DNA of 64,000 nt from contig NZ_MPDJ01000001.1 in assembly GCF_001881565.1 (NCBI RefSeq), forward strand, positions 1,184,749 through 1,248,748, in the 5' to 3' direction. The position numbers and the translations under genes were made by a program. The notes under the pieces are model-generated. The model was not told the origin of the DNA. It saw only the letters and a list, made by a program, of their open reading frames with translations, and searched no databases. The stretch is from Eisenbergiella tayi. GTDB taxonomy: Bacteria; Bacillota; Clostridia; Lachnospirales; Lachnospiraceae. Below are positions 15,022-26,200 of this stretch, in pieces. Numbering within the stretch: position 1 is the stretch's first letter; each line of letters begins with the position of its first letter.

Positions 15022-17754
15022 TCATGCTTTTCCGGCTGTTTCAGGGAAATTGTCCCCGCCCACATCCTCCGCCTTCAGGTCAAACAGAAAACAGGTCCCT
15101 TTCGGCACGTTGTCCCTCACCTCAAGCTTTCCTCCGTGGGCCTCCACGATAGAACGACATAAAGACAGGCCTACTCCCATGCTCCTCGTTCCGTCCGCCG
15201 CCTGGTATTCTCCCGTATAGAAGAGGTCAAATACCTTTTCCTTTCTGTCATCCGGTATTCCCTGTCCGTCATCGGCTATATTGATATAGATTCTGTCCCC
15301 CAGTTTTTTCGCGGAAATATCAATGTGCGAATCCTCCGGCGTATATTTGATAGCATTATCCACGATATTCATGATCACCTGCATGATCAGCTTTGCATCC
15401 ATCCAGGCCATGAGGAACTCGTCTTCCAGGTGTACCTGGATTTTATGTCCCCTCAGCCGCCTCCGGATATGGCTCAGCGCTTCGCTTATCACATCCTCGA
15501 GAAGCTCAGGCTGCTGCTTCAGTTCCATACTGCCGTTCTCTATTTTGGTCACGGACAACAGGTTCTCAACCAGATTATACAGCCATACGGAATCGTCGTA
15601 AATATCCTCATAAAGCTTCTGCTTCTGATCTGCGCTCAGGTTGTCCCCCTGCTGCATCAGCATGCCTGAATTTCCGGAAATGCTGGTAAGCGGTGTCCGC
15701 AGATCATGGGATATGCTCCGCAGAAGATTGCTTCTGAGCTGCTCCTGCCTGATCTGAAGCCTGGCGCGGTTTTTATCCTCGGTGCTCTGTTCCTTTTCCA
15801 AAGCCAGCGCTGCTTCATTGAGCATGGCGTTCAGAATGCTTTCATCAAAGGCAGGCAGGAAACCGTCCTCCAGACAGATTCCCACCACACCGTATACCGC
15901 ATTGGCGCTTCTCACCGCCAGATACAGGCCCTTCGCTCCGGGAAGTGTCCCGGTGGAGGCTCCCGCATGTTTATTGTTCCGGTAGCTCCAGGAGGCTACC
16001 GCAGTCTCATCCTTCGTGAGCAGACGCTCAATACAGCTGTTTTTTTCCCTGGGAAAGCAGTAAGGCCTTACCCCTTCCCGAGGTTCCCCCGGATAATAGA
16101 CAACATCCTTATCAAGAAGCTTCACCAGCTGTCCGGCCACCGTTTCGGCTATCGCTTTTTCTCCATAGGCCATCTGCAGCTTCCTGCTGGTATCCAGAAG
16201 TATTTCCATTCTCCAGGCCTTCCTTACAGCCTGACGGCCGTAGGATTTCACTTTTTTAGCCAGGGAAGCGGTGATAAACCCGGCCAGAAACATGATCAGG
16301 AAGGTGATCATATATCCCGGATCCCTGACCTTCAGGGAATTATAGGGTATGGTAAAAAAGATATTGAAGCACACCACGCTGAGTACGGAGGCAAGCAGGT
16401 TATATATCTGGTTTTCTGTTATCAGGGCAATAATCAGGACTCCCAGAATATAGATGGTCACAATATTGGCTTCGTTGATTCCCAGCAGCCGGAACAGGAA
16501 CGCCAGAATCGTGGATATCCCCAGAACCGCAAGCATGGCGAGGGAATCCTTCAGGTAATTCTTATCCTTTACCGCGATTATGCTTTCCAGTCTGTTCTTT
16601 TTGGCATAACGCCTTGTATAGGTGTCCGGAATGAGATAAATTTCCATCCGTGGCACCAGGGCCGTCAGCTGATCCGCAAAATTCACATTCTGGGAAAACA
16701 GCTTCTTCTTTGTATAGCTCCTTCCCAGCACGATCTTGGACACTCCGGAAATACGCGCGTATTCCGCAATCTGCCTGGTAATATCTCCTCCGTAAAGAGT
16801 CACCGTTTTGGCTCCCAGCTGTTCCGCAAGCCGCTGGTTCATGCGAAGGCGCAGGGCATCTTCGTCCCCCATCCCCTCTCCTCCGGGCGCTTCCACATGC
16901 ACCGCCGTAAACCGGGCGCGGAATGCATTGGCCATCCGGGCTGCCGCGCGGATCACCTTGGCATTGGACGGGGAGGCCGAAAGGCAGACCAGAATATGTT
17001 CTCCCGTATAATATTCACTCTCCCGGTTCTGTTCCCTGTTCTTTTCCGTAACCCTGTTTACCTGATCCGCCGTCCGCCGGAGGGTAATTTCCCGCAGGGC
17101 CGTAAGATTATCCAGGGTAAAAAAATGATCCATCGCCGTGCCGGCCTGCTTCGGGCAGTATACCTTCCCCTCCTTCAGCCTTTCCAGAAGATCCGCAGGC
17201 TCAATATCCACAAGTTCCACCTGATCCGCCTGATCGAAAACAAAGTCCGGGATCCTTTCCTGTACAGTGATTCCTGTTATGGAAGCCACGATATCATTCA
17301 GGCTTTCCAGATGCTGCACATTGACCGTGGTATATACGCTGATTCCTTCCTTCAGCAGCTCCTGAATATCCTGATAACGCTTGGTATGGCGGCAGCCGGA
17401 CGCATTCGTATGGGCAAGCTCATCCACCAGCAGCAGCTGCGGCCTTCTCTTAAGCGCTGCATCCAGATCGAATTCCCTCAATACTATATTTTTATACGGG
17501 ATTTCCAGAACGGGAAGCTGCTCCAGTCCGTCCAGAAGCGCCATGGTTTCCGGACGCGCATGGGGTTCAATATACCCGGCAGCCACATCTACCCCCGCTT
17601 CTGCCATCTGTGCGGCCGCCTCCAGCATCGCATAGGTTTTTCCCACTCCTGCTGCATATCCGAAAAATATTTTTAATTTTCCCTGATTAATCCTGGATTC
17701 CTCTTCCTTTACCTGTTCCAGGAGCTTATCCGGGTCGGGCCTGTTATTTTCCAT
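15022..17754 (-). CDS. kdpD: KdpD sensor histidine kinase, full length
   Basis: 910 residues from the ATG at 17754 (GGGAG 8 nt upstream). In order: KdpD input domain with Walker-A-like G-Y-A-A-G-V-G-K-T (about 33-43), USP domain (about 245-365), DUF4118 four-helix membrane block (about 400-490), GAF-like region, H-box S-I-S-H-D-L-R-T-P-L and ATPase domain. The USP domain has S-A-S, exactly 20 residues, then F-T-A-V-H, nearly the S-x-S-x20-F-T-A-x-Y pattern tied to c-di-AMP binding in Staphylococcus KdpD. It phosphorylates KdpE. Confidence 0.93.
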   Translation of the reverse strand: MENNRPDPDKLLEQVKEEESRINQGKLKIFFGYAAGVGKTYAMLEAAAQMAEAGVDVAAGYIEPHARPETMALLDGLEQLPVLEIPYKNIVLREFDLDAALKRRPQLLLVDELAHTNASGCRHTKRYQDIQELLKEGISVYTTVNVQHLESLNDIVASITGITVQERIPDFVFDQADQVELVDIEPADLLERLKEGKVYCPKQAGTAMDHFFTLDNLTALREITLRRTADQVNRVTEKNREQNRESEYYTGEHILVCLSASPSNAKVIRAAARMANAFRARFTAVHVEAPGGEGMGDEDALRLRMNQRLAEQLGAKTVTLYGGDITRQIAEYARISGVSKIVLGRSYTKKKLFSQNVNFADQLTALVPRMEIYLIPDTYTRRYAKKNRLESIIAVKDKNYLKDSLAMLAVLGISTILAFLFRLLGINEANIVTIYILGVLIIALITENQIYNLLASVLSVVCFNIFFTIPYNSLKVRDPGYMITFLIMFLAGFITASLAKKVKSYGRQAVRKAWRMEILLDTSRKLQMAYGEKAIAETVAGQLVKLLDKDVVYYPGEPREGVRPYCFPREKNSCIERLLTKDETAVASWSYRNNKHAGASTGTLPGAKGLYLAVRSANAVYGVVGICLEDGFLPAFDESILNAMLNEAALALEKEQSTEDKNRARLQIRQEQLRSNLLRSISHDLRTPLTSISGNSGMLMQQGDNLSADQKQKLYEDIYDDSVWLYNLVENLLSVTKIENGSMELKQQPELLEDVISEALSHIRRRLRGHKIQVHLEDEFLMAWMDAKLIMQVIMNIVDNAIKYTPEDSHIDISAKKLGDRIYINIADDGQGIPDDRKEKVFDLFYTGEYQAADGTRSMGVGLSLCRSIVEAHGGKLEVRDNVPKGTCFLFDLKAEDVGGDNFPETAGKA

Positions 17755-17848
17755 ATTATTTTCTCCCAGCCACAGCTGATTATGATTGAAACACATCAAG
17801 CCGCCAGTCCAGAGACTGCCGGCTTTTTATGAACATAAGGACAAGTCA

Positions 17849-18457
17849 TCAATCCGTGAGGATTCCGTCAAGGGCAAGATTCACTTCGAGCACATTCACG
17901 GTTTCCTCTCCCAGTATACCAAGGAATTTTCCCTTTGTATACTTATCGATAACTTCCCTGACCTCCTCTTCCGATATTCCCTTTGCCTCGGCAATACGGG
18001 GGACCTGGTATTCGGCTGCTGCCGGGGATATATGAGGATCCAGGCCGCTGCCGGAGCCTGTGACCAGTTCCACAGGAATGGCTTCCATATCCGCATCGGG
18101 GTTCGCTTCTTTTATCATTGCAACCCTTTCCGCAATCTGTGCGGCATATTCCTCACTTGCCGGAGACTTGTTGGACGCGCCTGCATACATCAGCGGATTT
18201 CCCTCATCATCCGTGTAGGTGGATACATCCAAAAACATGATTCTTCCCCACATATGGGCGGGATCCGTAAACTGCTGCCCCAGCAGTTCACTTCCGTATT
18301 TTACCCCGTTTACCTCTATAATACTTCCATTAGCCTTATCCTTGAAAAACAGCTGTGATATACCGGTCATCACCAGAGTGTAAAGCAGACCGCACAGCAG
18401 CATCATGATAAAAAACAACAATGTTGTTTTTCCGAAAACCTTTTTTACCTCTTTCAT
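17849..18457 (-). CDS. kdpC: KdpC, potassium-transporting ATPase subunit C
   Basis: 202 residues. One N-terminal membrane helix (about 11-32) is followed by a periplasmic-type domain with G-S-G-S-G-L-D-P-H-I-S-P-A-A-A, the family signature. It stabilises nucleotide use by KdpB. It lies 42 nt behind kdpB with AAAGGA upstream of its ATG. Confidence 0.93.
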   Translation of the reverse strand: MKEVKKVFGKTTLLFFIMMLLCGLLYTLVMTGISQLFFKDKANGSIIEVNGVKYGSELLGQQFTDPAHMWGRIMFLDVSTYTDDEGNPLMYAGASNKSPASEEYAAQIAERVAMIKEANPDADMEAIPVELVTGSGSGLDPHISPAAAEYQVPRIAEAKGISEEEVREVIDKYTKGKFLGILGEETVNVLEVNLALDGILTD

Positions 18458-18499
18458 CTTCTCTTTCCTTTCTGTGAAACGTTCCGCCGTCCCGGATTG

Positions 18500-20578
18500 T
18501 TACAGGAACAATCCGCATGCAACCAGGATCATATCAATCAATTTGATGAATATAAACGGTGCAATGATACCGCCTAACCCGTATATCAAGAGGTTTCTTG
18601 AAAGCAGCTTTCCCGCTGATACTTCGCGGTATTTCACGCCCTTGAGCGCCAGGGGAATCAACGCTACGATAATCAGGGCATTATAAATAATGGCTGAGAA
18701 AATCGCACTTTCCGCACTATGCAGCCGCATGATATTCAGAGCGGCCAGCCCGGGATACAGTCCCATGAAAAGCGCGGGGATGATGGCAAAGTATTTTGCC
18801 ACATCGTTCGCGATGCTGAAGGTGGTAAGGCTTCCTCTTGTCATAAGGAGCTGCTTGCCGATTCTCACAATGTCTATCAGCTTGGTGGGTGAGCTGTCCA
18901 GATCCACCATATTTCCCGCTTCCTTTGCAGCCTGCGTTCCTGTATTCATGGCAACGGCAACATCAGCCTGGGCCAGCGCCGGCGCATCATTGGTACCGTC
19001 TCCGGTCATGGCGACCATATGCCCCCTGGCCTGCAGTTCCCTTATCATGGAAAGCTTGCCTTCCGGCGTGGCTTCCGCAAGGAAATCATCCACTCCCGCT
19101 TCTGCGGCGATTGCTGCTGCGGTCAGAGGATTGTCACCGGTTATCATAACGGTACGTATCCCCATTTTCCGCAAATCTGCAAATTTTTCCTTCACGCCTG
19201 CTTTGATGATATCCTTCAGATGTATCACCCCCAGGATAATATGATCCCTGGCTACCACCAGCGGTGTTCCGCCCTGATTTGCGATTTTTTTTACCGCCTC
19301 GTCACATTCCTTGCTGTATATTCCGCCATGGGCTGTCACGTATTCCTTCATGGAATCGGCAGCGCCTTTACGGATTTCGGAATCCTTTATATTGACGCCG
19401 CTCATCCTTGTTTTAGCGGTGAAAGGAATGAATTCCATATGGTTTTCAGAAAGGTTTCTTCCCCTGATGCCGAATTTTTCCTTCGCCAGGATTACCACGC
19501 TTCTGCCTTCCGGCGTCTCATCAGGAAGGGATGCCAGCTGTGCCGCATCCGCAAGCTCCTGAGCCGTATGCCCGTCAACCGGAATGAATTCCGCAGCCTG
19601 CCGGTTGCCCAGCGTAATGGTTCCCGTTTTATCCAGAAGCAGGGTATCCACATCCCCTGCCGCTTCAATGGCACGGCCGCTCATAGCCAGTACGTTTGCC
19701 TGATTCAGACGGCTCATTCCCGCGATGCCGATTGCAGAAAGCAGAGCGCCGATAGTGGTAGGCGCCAGACAAACCAGCAGCGCCACCAGAGAGGTTATGG
19801 ATGTGGGATTGGCCTCTCCCAGCTGTTTGGCAGAGAAAAGGGAATAAGCGTACAGGGCCATAACCACAAGAATAAATATAATAGACAAGGCAACCAGAAA
19901 AATTTCCAGTGCGATTTCGTTCGGTGTCTTCTTTCTCGCCGCGCCTTCTACCATGGCAATCATTTTGTCCAGGAAGCTCTGGCCCGGTTCGCTGGTAATT
20001 CTTACTACAATCCAGTCGGAGAGTACTCTGGTTCCTCCGGTCACAGCACTGCGGTCGCCGCCCGCTTCCCGGACTACCGGTGCGGATTCGCCGGTAATGG
20101 CGCTTTCATCCACACTGGCCGCGCCCTCTATCACTTCTCCGTCGCCGGGGATCTGTTCCCCGGCTTTTACAATGACGATATCTCCCTTTACCAGCTTTGC
20201 CGAAGGAACACTGGCAATCTGATCCTTTTTATCAGGGGAAGGGATTTTATGCGCTTCCATATCCTGTTTTGCCGCCCGCAGGGAGTCCGCCTGGGCCTTG
20301 CCCCGCCCTTCCGCAATGGCTTCCGCAAAGTTCGCAAACAATACGGTAAACCAGAGGATTATGGTAATCCCCAGAATATATCCCGGCGCCGCGTCCCTGA
20401 TTCCAAACAGGGATACGGCCCAGAGAACTGTGGTCATAATGGCTGATACAAAGACCAGGAACATTACGGGATTTTTGATCTGGGTCCGGGGCGCCAGCTT
20501 TAGAAAAGCATCCTTAATGGCGCGCATGACCATTTTTTTATCATGCAGAGCATTTTCTGTTTTCATACCGCTGCTCAT
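18500..20578 (-). CDS. kdpB: KdpB, P-type ATPase subunit
   Basis: 692 residues. P-type ATPase hallmarks: I-T-G-E-S (actuator), L-L-D-K-T-G-T-I-T (phosphorylated Asp), [12 protein letters not shown] (hinge), and about seven membrane helices. Length and motif spacing are normal for KdpB. GGAGGTAG lies upstream of the ATG. It hydrolyses ATP to drive high-affinity K+ uptake through KdpA. Confidence 0.95.
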   Translation of the reverse strand: MSSGMKTENALHDKKMVMRAIKDAFLKLAPRTQIKNPVMFLVFVSAIMTTVLWAVSLFGIRDAAPGYILGITIILWFTVLFANFAEAIAEGRGKAQADSLRAAKQDMEAHKIPSPDKKDQIASVPSAKLVKGDIVIVKAGEQIPGDGEVIEGAASVDESAITGESAPVVREAGGDRSAVTGGTRVLSDWIVVRITSEPGQSFLDKMIAMVEGAARKKTPNEIALEIFLVALSIIFILVVMALYAYSLFSAKQLGEANPTSITSLVALLVCLAPTTIGALLSAIGIAGMSRLNQANVLAMSGRAIEAAGDVDTLLLDKTGTITLGNRQAAEFIPVDGHTAQELADAAQLASLPDETPEGRSVVILAKEKFGIRGRNLSENHMEFIPFTAKTRMSGVNIKDSEIRKGAADSMKEYVTAHGGIYSKECDEAVKKIANQGGTPLVVARDHIILGVIHLKDIIKAGVKEKFADLRKMGIRTVMITGDNPLTAAAIAAEAGVDDFLAEATPEGKLSMIRELQARGHMVAMTGDGTNDAPALAQADVAVAMNTGTQAAKEAGNMVDLDSSPTKLIDIVRIGKQLLMTRGSLTTFSIANDVAKYFAIIPALFMGLYPGLAALNIMRLHSAESAIFSAIIYNALIIVALIPLALKGVKYREVSAGKLLSRNLLIYGLGGIIAPFIFIKLIDMILVACGLFL

Positions 20579-20650
20579 TTATACTACCTCCATTTATACA
20601 CATTCCTTTTAGGAAATAACATCTGCTCACTGATTCATGCTCCCTCTATA

Positions 20651-22468
20651 TCAGCCTATCATCTGGAAATATTCCGCAATCGGCCCGAGTGACAGCGCCG
20701 GGAAGAAACTCAGGGCACCCACAAGCAGCACCACAAATATAAGAAGGAATACAAACATTCCGTTGCTGGTGGACAGGGTTCCCGCCGTGACGGCAACCTT
20801 TTTCTTCTTTGCCATACTGCCTGCGATGAGAAGCATGGTGACAAGAGGTATAAATCTTGCTCCCAGCATAACCAGGCCGATGGAAACATTAAGAAAAGGG
20901 GTATTGGCATTAAAGCCTGCAAAAGCCGAACCATTATTGCCGCCGCCGGAGGAATATGCATACAGCACCTCCGATAAGCCATGTGCCCCCGCATTATTCA
21001 GGCTGTCTGCCGTGGAGGGAAGCAGCGCTGCAATGCAGCTGCCCACCAGAATTACGATGGGAGTTGCCAGACAGCAGAGGACTGCCATCTTCATTTCAAA
21101 GGGTTCAATCTTTTTGCCCAGATATTCCGGCGTACGCCCGACCATCAGGCCTGCGATAAATACGGCCAGGATGGCGAAAGCAAGCATGCCGTAGAGCCCG
21201 CAGCCAACACCGCCGAACACGACTTCGCCAAGCATCATAAGAAGCATCGGTACCAGGCCGCCTATTGGCGTATAGGAATCATGCATGGAGTTTACGGAAC
21301 CATTGGAAGCCGCCGTTGTCCATGTCGCCCATGTGGCCGAGGTGGCAATACCGAACCTTGTTTCCTTTCCTTCCATATTGCCGCCTGCCGTTCCATCCGT
21401 GCTGTCCACAGCCACCGCGCCGTTCTGCGCCAGCTGAGGCGTACCCTTCTGTTCATTTACCGCGCAGACTGCTAATGCCGCTGTCAGCATGATAAACATT
21501 GCTGCAAAAATCGCGATCCCCTGCCGTTTGTCCTTAACACTGCGTCCGAAGGTGAAGCAGAGCGCCACCGGAATGAGCAGCAGGAAAAGCATTTGGATCA
21601 GATTGCTGAATATTGTGGGGTTTTCAAAAGGGTGCGTGGAATTCAATCCGAAGAACCCTCCGCCGTTCGTCCCCAGCTGTTTAATGGAAATCTGGCTCGC
21701 CGCCGGTCCAAGAGGAACTACCTGTTCCGTAACAATATCGGCCGCCTGAACAGGATCTCCGTCTACCGTAACCTCTCCTGTTTCTTTATTTACAATGGCT
21801 CCGTCAATGATTTCACCGTTTTCATCCAGTGCGACAGGCTCCAGCAGCTGCACCTCATCGTAAGGCTTCAGGTTCTGTACCACGCCCTGGGAGCTGATGA
21901 GAATCCCTCCCACAATGGCTATGGGAAGCAAAATATAGACAACCGATCTTGTAAGGTCAACCCAGAAGTTTCCGATGCCATTCTGTTTTACTCTGGTAAA
22001 GCCCCGGATAACTGCGAACAGAACCGCTATACCCGTTGCCGCCGATACGAAGTTTTGAACGGTGAGCCCCATCATCTGGGAAAGATAGCTCAGCGCACTC
22101 TCGCCGCTGTAGGCCTGCCAGTTCGTATTTGTCATGAAGCTGACAGCTGTGTTGAAGGCCAGATGCCAGGAATTTCCGGGTATATGCTCCGGATTCAGCG
22201 GCAGTATCCCCTGCAGCAGAAGCATCAGGAACAATACCAGAAAACCAACTGTATTAAAAATCACCGCACTTATTATGTATCTCTTCGCGGACATTTCTTC
22301 CCTGCTGTCAATACGCATGATCTTATAAATCAGCTTTTCACAGGGACCGCAGATTCGGGAAAGGAATACTTTTTCACCATTCATAACCTTTCCGATGTAG
22401 GCTCCCAGCGGAATGGCGAGCGCTACCAGTATAATGAGATAAACTGCATATTGAATAAAGCTTTCCAT
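20651..22468 (-). CDS. kdpA: KdpA, potassium channel-like subunit
   Basis: 605 residues from the ATG at 22468, which shares its A with the kdpF stop (TAATG). About ten membrane helices and the filter segments [21 protein letters not shown] and N-N-G-S-A-F-A-G are visible. A moderately large loop (about residues 180-250) with acidic residues is present, larger than in the E. coli protein. It binds and conducts K+ in the KdpFABC complex. Confidence 0.94.
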   Translation of the reverse strand: MESFIQYAVYLIILVALAIPLGAYIGKVMNGEKVFLSRICGPCEKLIYKIMRIDSREEMSAKRYIISAVIFNTVGFLVLFLMLLLQGILPLNPEHIPGNSWHLAFNTAVSFMTNTNWQAYSGESALSYLSQMMGLTVQNFVSAATGIAVLFAVIRGFTRVKQNGIGNFWVDLTRSVVYILLPIAIVGGILISSQGVVQNLKPYDEVQLLEPVALDENGEIIDGAIVNKETGEVTVDGDPVQAADIVTEQVVPLGPAASQISIKQLGTNGGGFFGLNSTHPFENPTIFSNLIQMLFLLLIPVALCFTFGRSVKDKRQGIAIFAAMFIMLTAALAVCAVNEQKGTPQLAQNGAVAVDSTDGTAGGNMEGKETRFGIATSATWATWTTAASNGSVNSMHDSYTPIGGLVPMLLMMLGEVVFGGVGCGLYGMLAFAILAVFIAGLMVGRTPEYLGKKIEPFEMKMAVLCCLATPIVILVGSCIAALLPSTADSLNNAGAHGLSEVLYAYSSGGGNNGSAFAGFNANTPFLNVSIGLVMLGARFIPLVTMLLIAGSMAKKKKVAVTAGTLSTSNGMFVFLLIFVVLLVGALSFFPALSLGPIAEYFQMIG

Positions 22469-22557
22469 TACCTGTCTTCTCCCTTCAGTAAAATAACAAA
22501 ATAGTAAATCAGCATACCAATTCCTGTTGCCGCTATAAGCCAAATCAGTATATCCAT
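22468..22557 (-). CDS. kdpF: KdpF small membrane peptide
   Basis: 29 residues: [20 protein letters not shown] is the start, followed by a short Lys/Glu/Asp-rich tail. It forms a single hydrophobic helix. GGGAG lies 6 nt before the ATG, and the stop overlaps the kdpA start by 1 nt. Size, location and topology match KdpF, a lipid-like stabiliser of the KdpABC complex. Confidence 0.85.
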   Translation of the reverse strand: MDILIWLIAATGIGMLIYYFVILLKGEDR

Positions 22558-22622
22558 ATCTGTCTCCCTTCCGCCGCAGCGTGCGGCATGCTCATAACTT
22601 AAATTTCCTGATTACCTGATGA

Positions 22623-22689
22623 AGTATAGCAAAGAGGGTAAAAAGATGGGGTTAGAGAAATGGGTTTGGTGTTAAAATTATGTTAAAAT
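22623..22689 (-). promoter_or_regulatory. Candidate kdp promoter and KdpE site
   Basis: On the minus strand TG-C-TATACT (22631-22623) is an extended -10 about 65 nt before kdpF. No -35 consensus is found 17 nt away (CCCCAT). GTTAAAA (plus-strand reading) starts at 22671 and 22682, 11 bp apart, with weaker relatives at 22651 (GTTAGAG) and 22638 (GTAAAAA). The layout is that of an activator-dependent OmpR-family promoter. Confidence 0.5.
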
Positions 22690-22726
22690 GGGGGCTGGTA
22701 TCTGTGGGGTTCGGTAGCGAAAAGGT

Positions 22727-23068
22727 TTCCTGCCCCTGGGTGGAGTCCGTATTCTCTGCCGTCCTGCGGGCCTCTCCCCTTCCGTCTATGCCTGGGGTGC
22801 CGGGGCTTCTGTGTCCGCCGGGCCAGACGCTAAAAGGGGAGATTTCTAACAGTTTTCTTCTTCCCTTACTCTGTCAACGCGGCTGAACTCCTTCGTCAGA
22901 CAACGCCGCTAAGGGCAGACAGTGTAAGGGAAGAAGAAAGCTGTAAGAAATATCACCCTTTTGGCGTGATGTCCCGACAGACACAGAAGCCCCGGCACCC
23001 CAGGCATAGACGGAAGGGGAGAGGCCCGCAGGACGGCAGAGAATACGGACTCCACCCAGGGGCAGGAA
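22727..23068. repeat. Giant near-palindrome A (89-bp perfect arms)
   Basis: Arms 22727-22815 and 22980-23068 are exact reverse complements over 89 bp. The 164-bp centre also pairs imperfectly, for example GTTTTCTTCTTCCCTTAC with GTAAGGGAAGAAGAAAGC, around a small loop. The whole 342 bp folds as one long hairpin. It lies between kdpF and the surface-protein gene, which diverge. It shares a 27-bp core (20 identical) with palindrome B at 42565-42865. Reading frames through both arms exist only because the arms are copies. The gap 22558-23223 holds no gene. Confidence 0.85.
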
Positions 23069-23223
23069 TGGTTTTGGCAGGAGGCAGGCGCAAATAGAAG
23101 TATGTCATGAAATCTTATAGGAATCTTAAGATTAACTTCATTGTTTTTTGGTGTTATATAGCCCATAATGGTAGTATAAGGAAGTAATTTTGATATTTAT
23201 ATAGGAAGAGGGGAGGGTCCATA

Positions 23224-26200
23224 ATGAAGGGGTTAAAACGTTTTTTTACTTTATTGGCTGTCAGTGCTGCGTTTGCATTGTTTACGGGAAATTTGACGGT
23301 TTTGGCTGATAATCCGCCCGGTGGGACAGATAGTGATTCTATAAATGGTTCCGTTCAGACGGAACCTGAAGGCACTGATACCTCATCCGGCACTTCGACA
23401 GAGAATTCTCAGACGGATGGGAATGATAATACTTCATCCAATCCTTCTGTAATAGAAATGTTTGTATGTGACAAAAATGGGATTATAACCGGGGTTAATC
23501 CGGAGTATTTGCAGAGCCTTGGTACACAAGAATTGAAAATATCTTTGACGATACCTTCTTCTGTAAATGGGACTAAAGTCACAGGAATTGGACCTAATGC
23601 ATTTATGCCGGCTTACTATCCTCAATATGTCATTAACTTTGTATCTCTTGATTTTTCTAAAGCAGCCATTACTTCCATCGGGAATAATGCTTTCTTAGGC
23701 TGTACAGGCTTAACCGGTACGCTCAGGCTGCCGGCGACCCTTACTTCAGTAGGTGAAAACGCTTTCTCTTACACCGGTTTCTCCTATGTTTATTTTCCTT
23801 CGGGTAAATGCAGCTATGGGACGGGGGCTTTTGGAGATATGAAGAATCTTGCTGCCGCCATATGTCCTGACGAAACTTCTTATCATAATCTTTCTTCGCT
23901 CTCTATTGTTAACCAGGACAAGCTTACCTATCCGCTTACTCTTTATTTTCAGGATGAGAACGGCAGTACTGCAGCAAAGAACAGAGCGGCCCTCTATAAT
24001 ATGCCTCTTACTTATGTAATGAAGGATAATCGTTCCTGGATTAATGATAAGGATTATAAGCTGCCGTCGCCTAGCTTTGAAGGAGACTATACCTGGAAAT
24101 GGAGCACGGAATTGAACAGCTCAAATTCCGTAACGCCTGCATCCCTTGTGAAGGGGAATTTACTGGTAGCAGTCAAATCTATTACGAAACCGGCAATCAG
24201 TTTCGGCGGCGACATTAATAAAACCTATGATAAATCTGAGGCCGTCCTTACCGTTACGGCCAGTCATCCCAAGGCTAAGGCTTATAAGGATGCGGTGAAC
24301 GGGGATGTTGTTTTCTTTTATACCTGGGAATGGACAGATAACACTGGTATTCACAATAAAGAATCTGAATATGATAAGAATAGTTTGGAATTTACTAATT
24401 CTTCAGATTTCACATGCAATGTTAAGGTTCAGGCTTTTGTCAAGGGGGATGATAAGGCTTTTTATGAAGAAAGCCATGATTATCATGTAAAAATCAGGCA
24501 GGTATCGTCTGTTGTTAAGCCCATAGTTTCTTCAGGAACGGTATCTGTGGATGGTCAGCTCCCCGATTTGAGCCTGGGCGAAGGCAGTACTCCCGGTGAT
24601 ATTGTGTGGGATGAGAATCAGACTATTCAGGAAGGGAAAAAGGAATATTCCTGGACATTTACTCCCAAAGATAAAATCAATTACAGCACTGCTGCCGGAA
24701 AAGTGACCCTTCAGGGAACTGCGGCACCGCTTTATACAATCAATGTAAGTACAAGCGGCAGGGGGAAGGTATCTCCGGACGGCACCGTAACCGTTGAAAA
24801 AGGAAAGGATATTCTGTTTACCTTCACCCCGGATCCGGGTTATAAGCTGGGGACAGTTACCCTGGATAATATTGATGTTACGGGCAAAGTAAAAGATAAT
24901 TCTTATAAAATAGAGAATGCCCCCGCTGGGGATTCCCAGGAGCATAAGCTGTCTGTATCCTTTAAGCAATTGGACAGTGATGATATGAAACAGATGTTTA
25001 GCAGCCTTCCTGTAATAACTTCTGATAAAATGACACCTGATCAGGGAAATGCCTATCTGGATGCAATCATTCAGTATCGATCTCTTTCTGCTAATCGGAC
25101 TACGTCTGTTTCCCAGGATACATTGCTGGCATTTTATCGTACTTTGGCAAAGCATCCTAAAATAGAATTTGATATCGATAATAAGGGACCTGTAAGCATA
25201 TCCGACTATACAGCGCTGCTGGACAGCATGACTCTGGAGGATGCGAAGGGATTAAGGGACGGTACAGTCTCTCATCTCAGTATCAGTATTGATGTGAAGG
25301 ATACGAATTTAAATACCCAGCAAAGGGATATGATAAAAGCGGCGAAAAAAGATGCGGTTATTACTGACAGTTACAATATCAGCCTGAAAAAGTCGGTTAC
25401 CAAACCAGAGGGTACCAATGATACCTACCTCACAGATCCCAGGTATCCTCTTACCCTCAAATTCCCTGTTCCCAAGGGTATCAAGGCTCCTGCTTCCGGA
25501 TATGAACGAACCTTTTATGTTGCTGCTGTCCATGAGCAGAGCAACAGCCGTTCTTCCACGGATATTCTTTCGAATAAGGACAGCAGCGGCAAAACCATAA
25601 CTGTTGCCACCGACAGATTCTCTGTTTTTACCGTCTTATATCAGGATATTAAGAAAGCGGAGGATCCTCATACATCCTCCGGCCAGAATAATTCATCGGA
25701 TAATAAAAACAATGACAATAATTCTTCCTCCAACACCTATGTCCCTGACTATGAAAAGGATTTCTGGGATAATGTGTCGAATCTGATTAAGAAGGCCAAG
25801 GCCGGTGACACGGTGAATGTAAACGCGGTAACCTATGACAAAATGCCGGAATCCGTAATGGCCGCCCTGCGGGAGAATCCTCAGGTGGCATTAATTGTCA
25901 GATGGGACGGAGGAAAGCCGGTAATTATTCCTGCACAGACTGCCCTCGCTTTCGAAAAGGGACGTGTCTACTATCCGCTGTCATTATTAAGTGAGCTTTA
26001 TGCCAAGGTAAATGCTTCCCTGACCGCTCCTGTACCAACCCCTCCCAGTTCCGGTACCTCCGGCGGCGGCAACTCCTGGGATATATCCGCTCCTTCCTCC
26101 AATAACACCACTTATACCCCTACATCCAAGGATAAGGGAACAGAAATAGAAGCGGAAACAGAGAGTGAGAGTGATACGGAAACACAGGAAACGGAAACTC

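Noticed and set aside
15706..17676. 656-codon plus-strand frame
   Set aside because: Antisense to kdpD; a codon-bias shadow.
19019..20446. 475-codon plus-strand frame
   Set aside because: Antisense to kdpB, whose P-type ATPase motifs are complete.
22558..22680. c-di-AMP (ydaO) riboswitch before kdp
   Set aside because: The 5' region before kdpF is too short and none of the conserved core is visible.
22680..23166. Open frames on both strands across palindrome A with shared 29-residue stretches
   Set aside because: The shared peptide exists only because the arms are exact inverse copies; no ribosome sites and the frames run through the hairpin centre.
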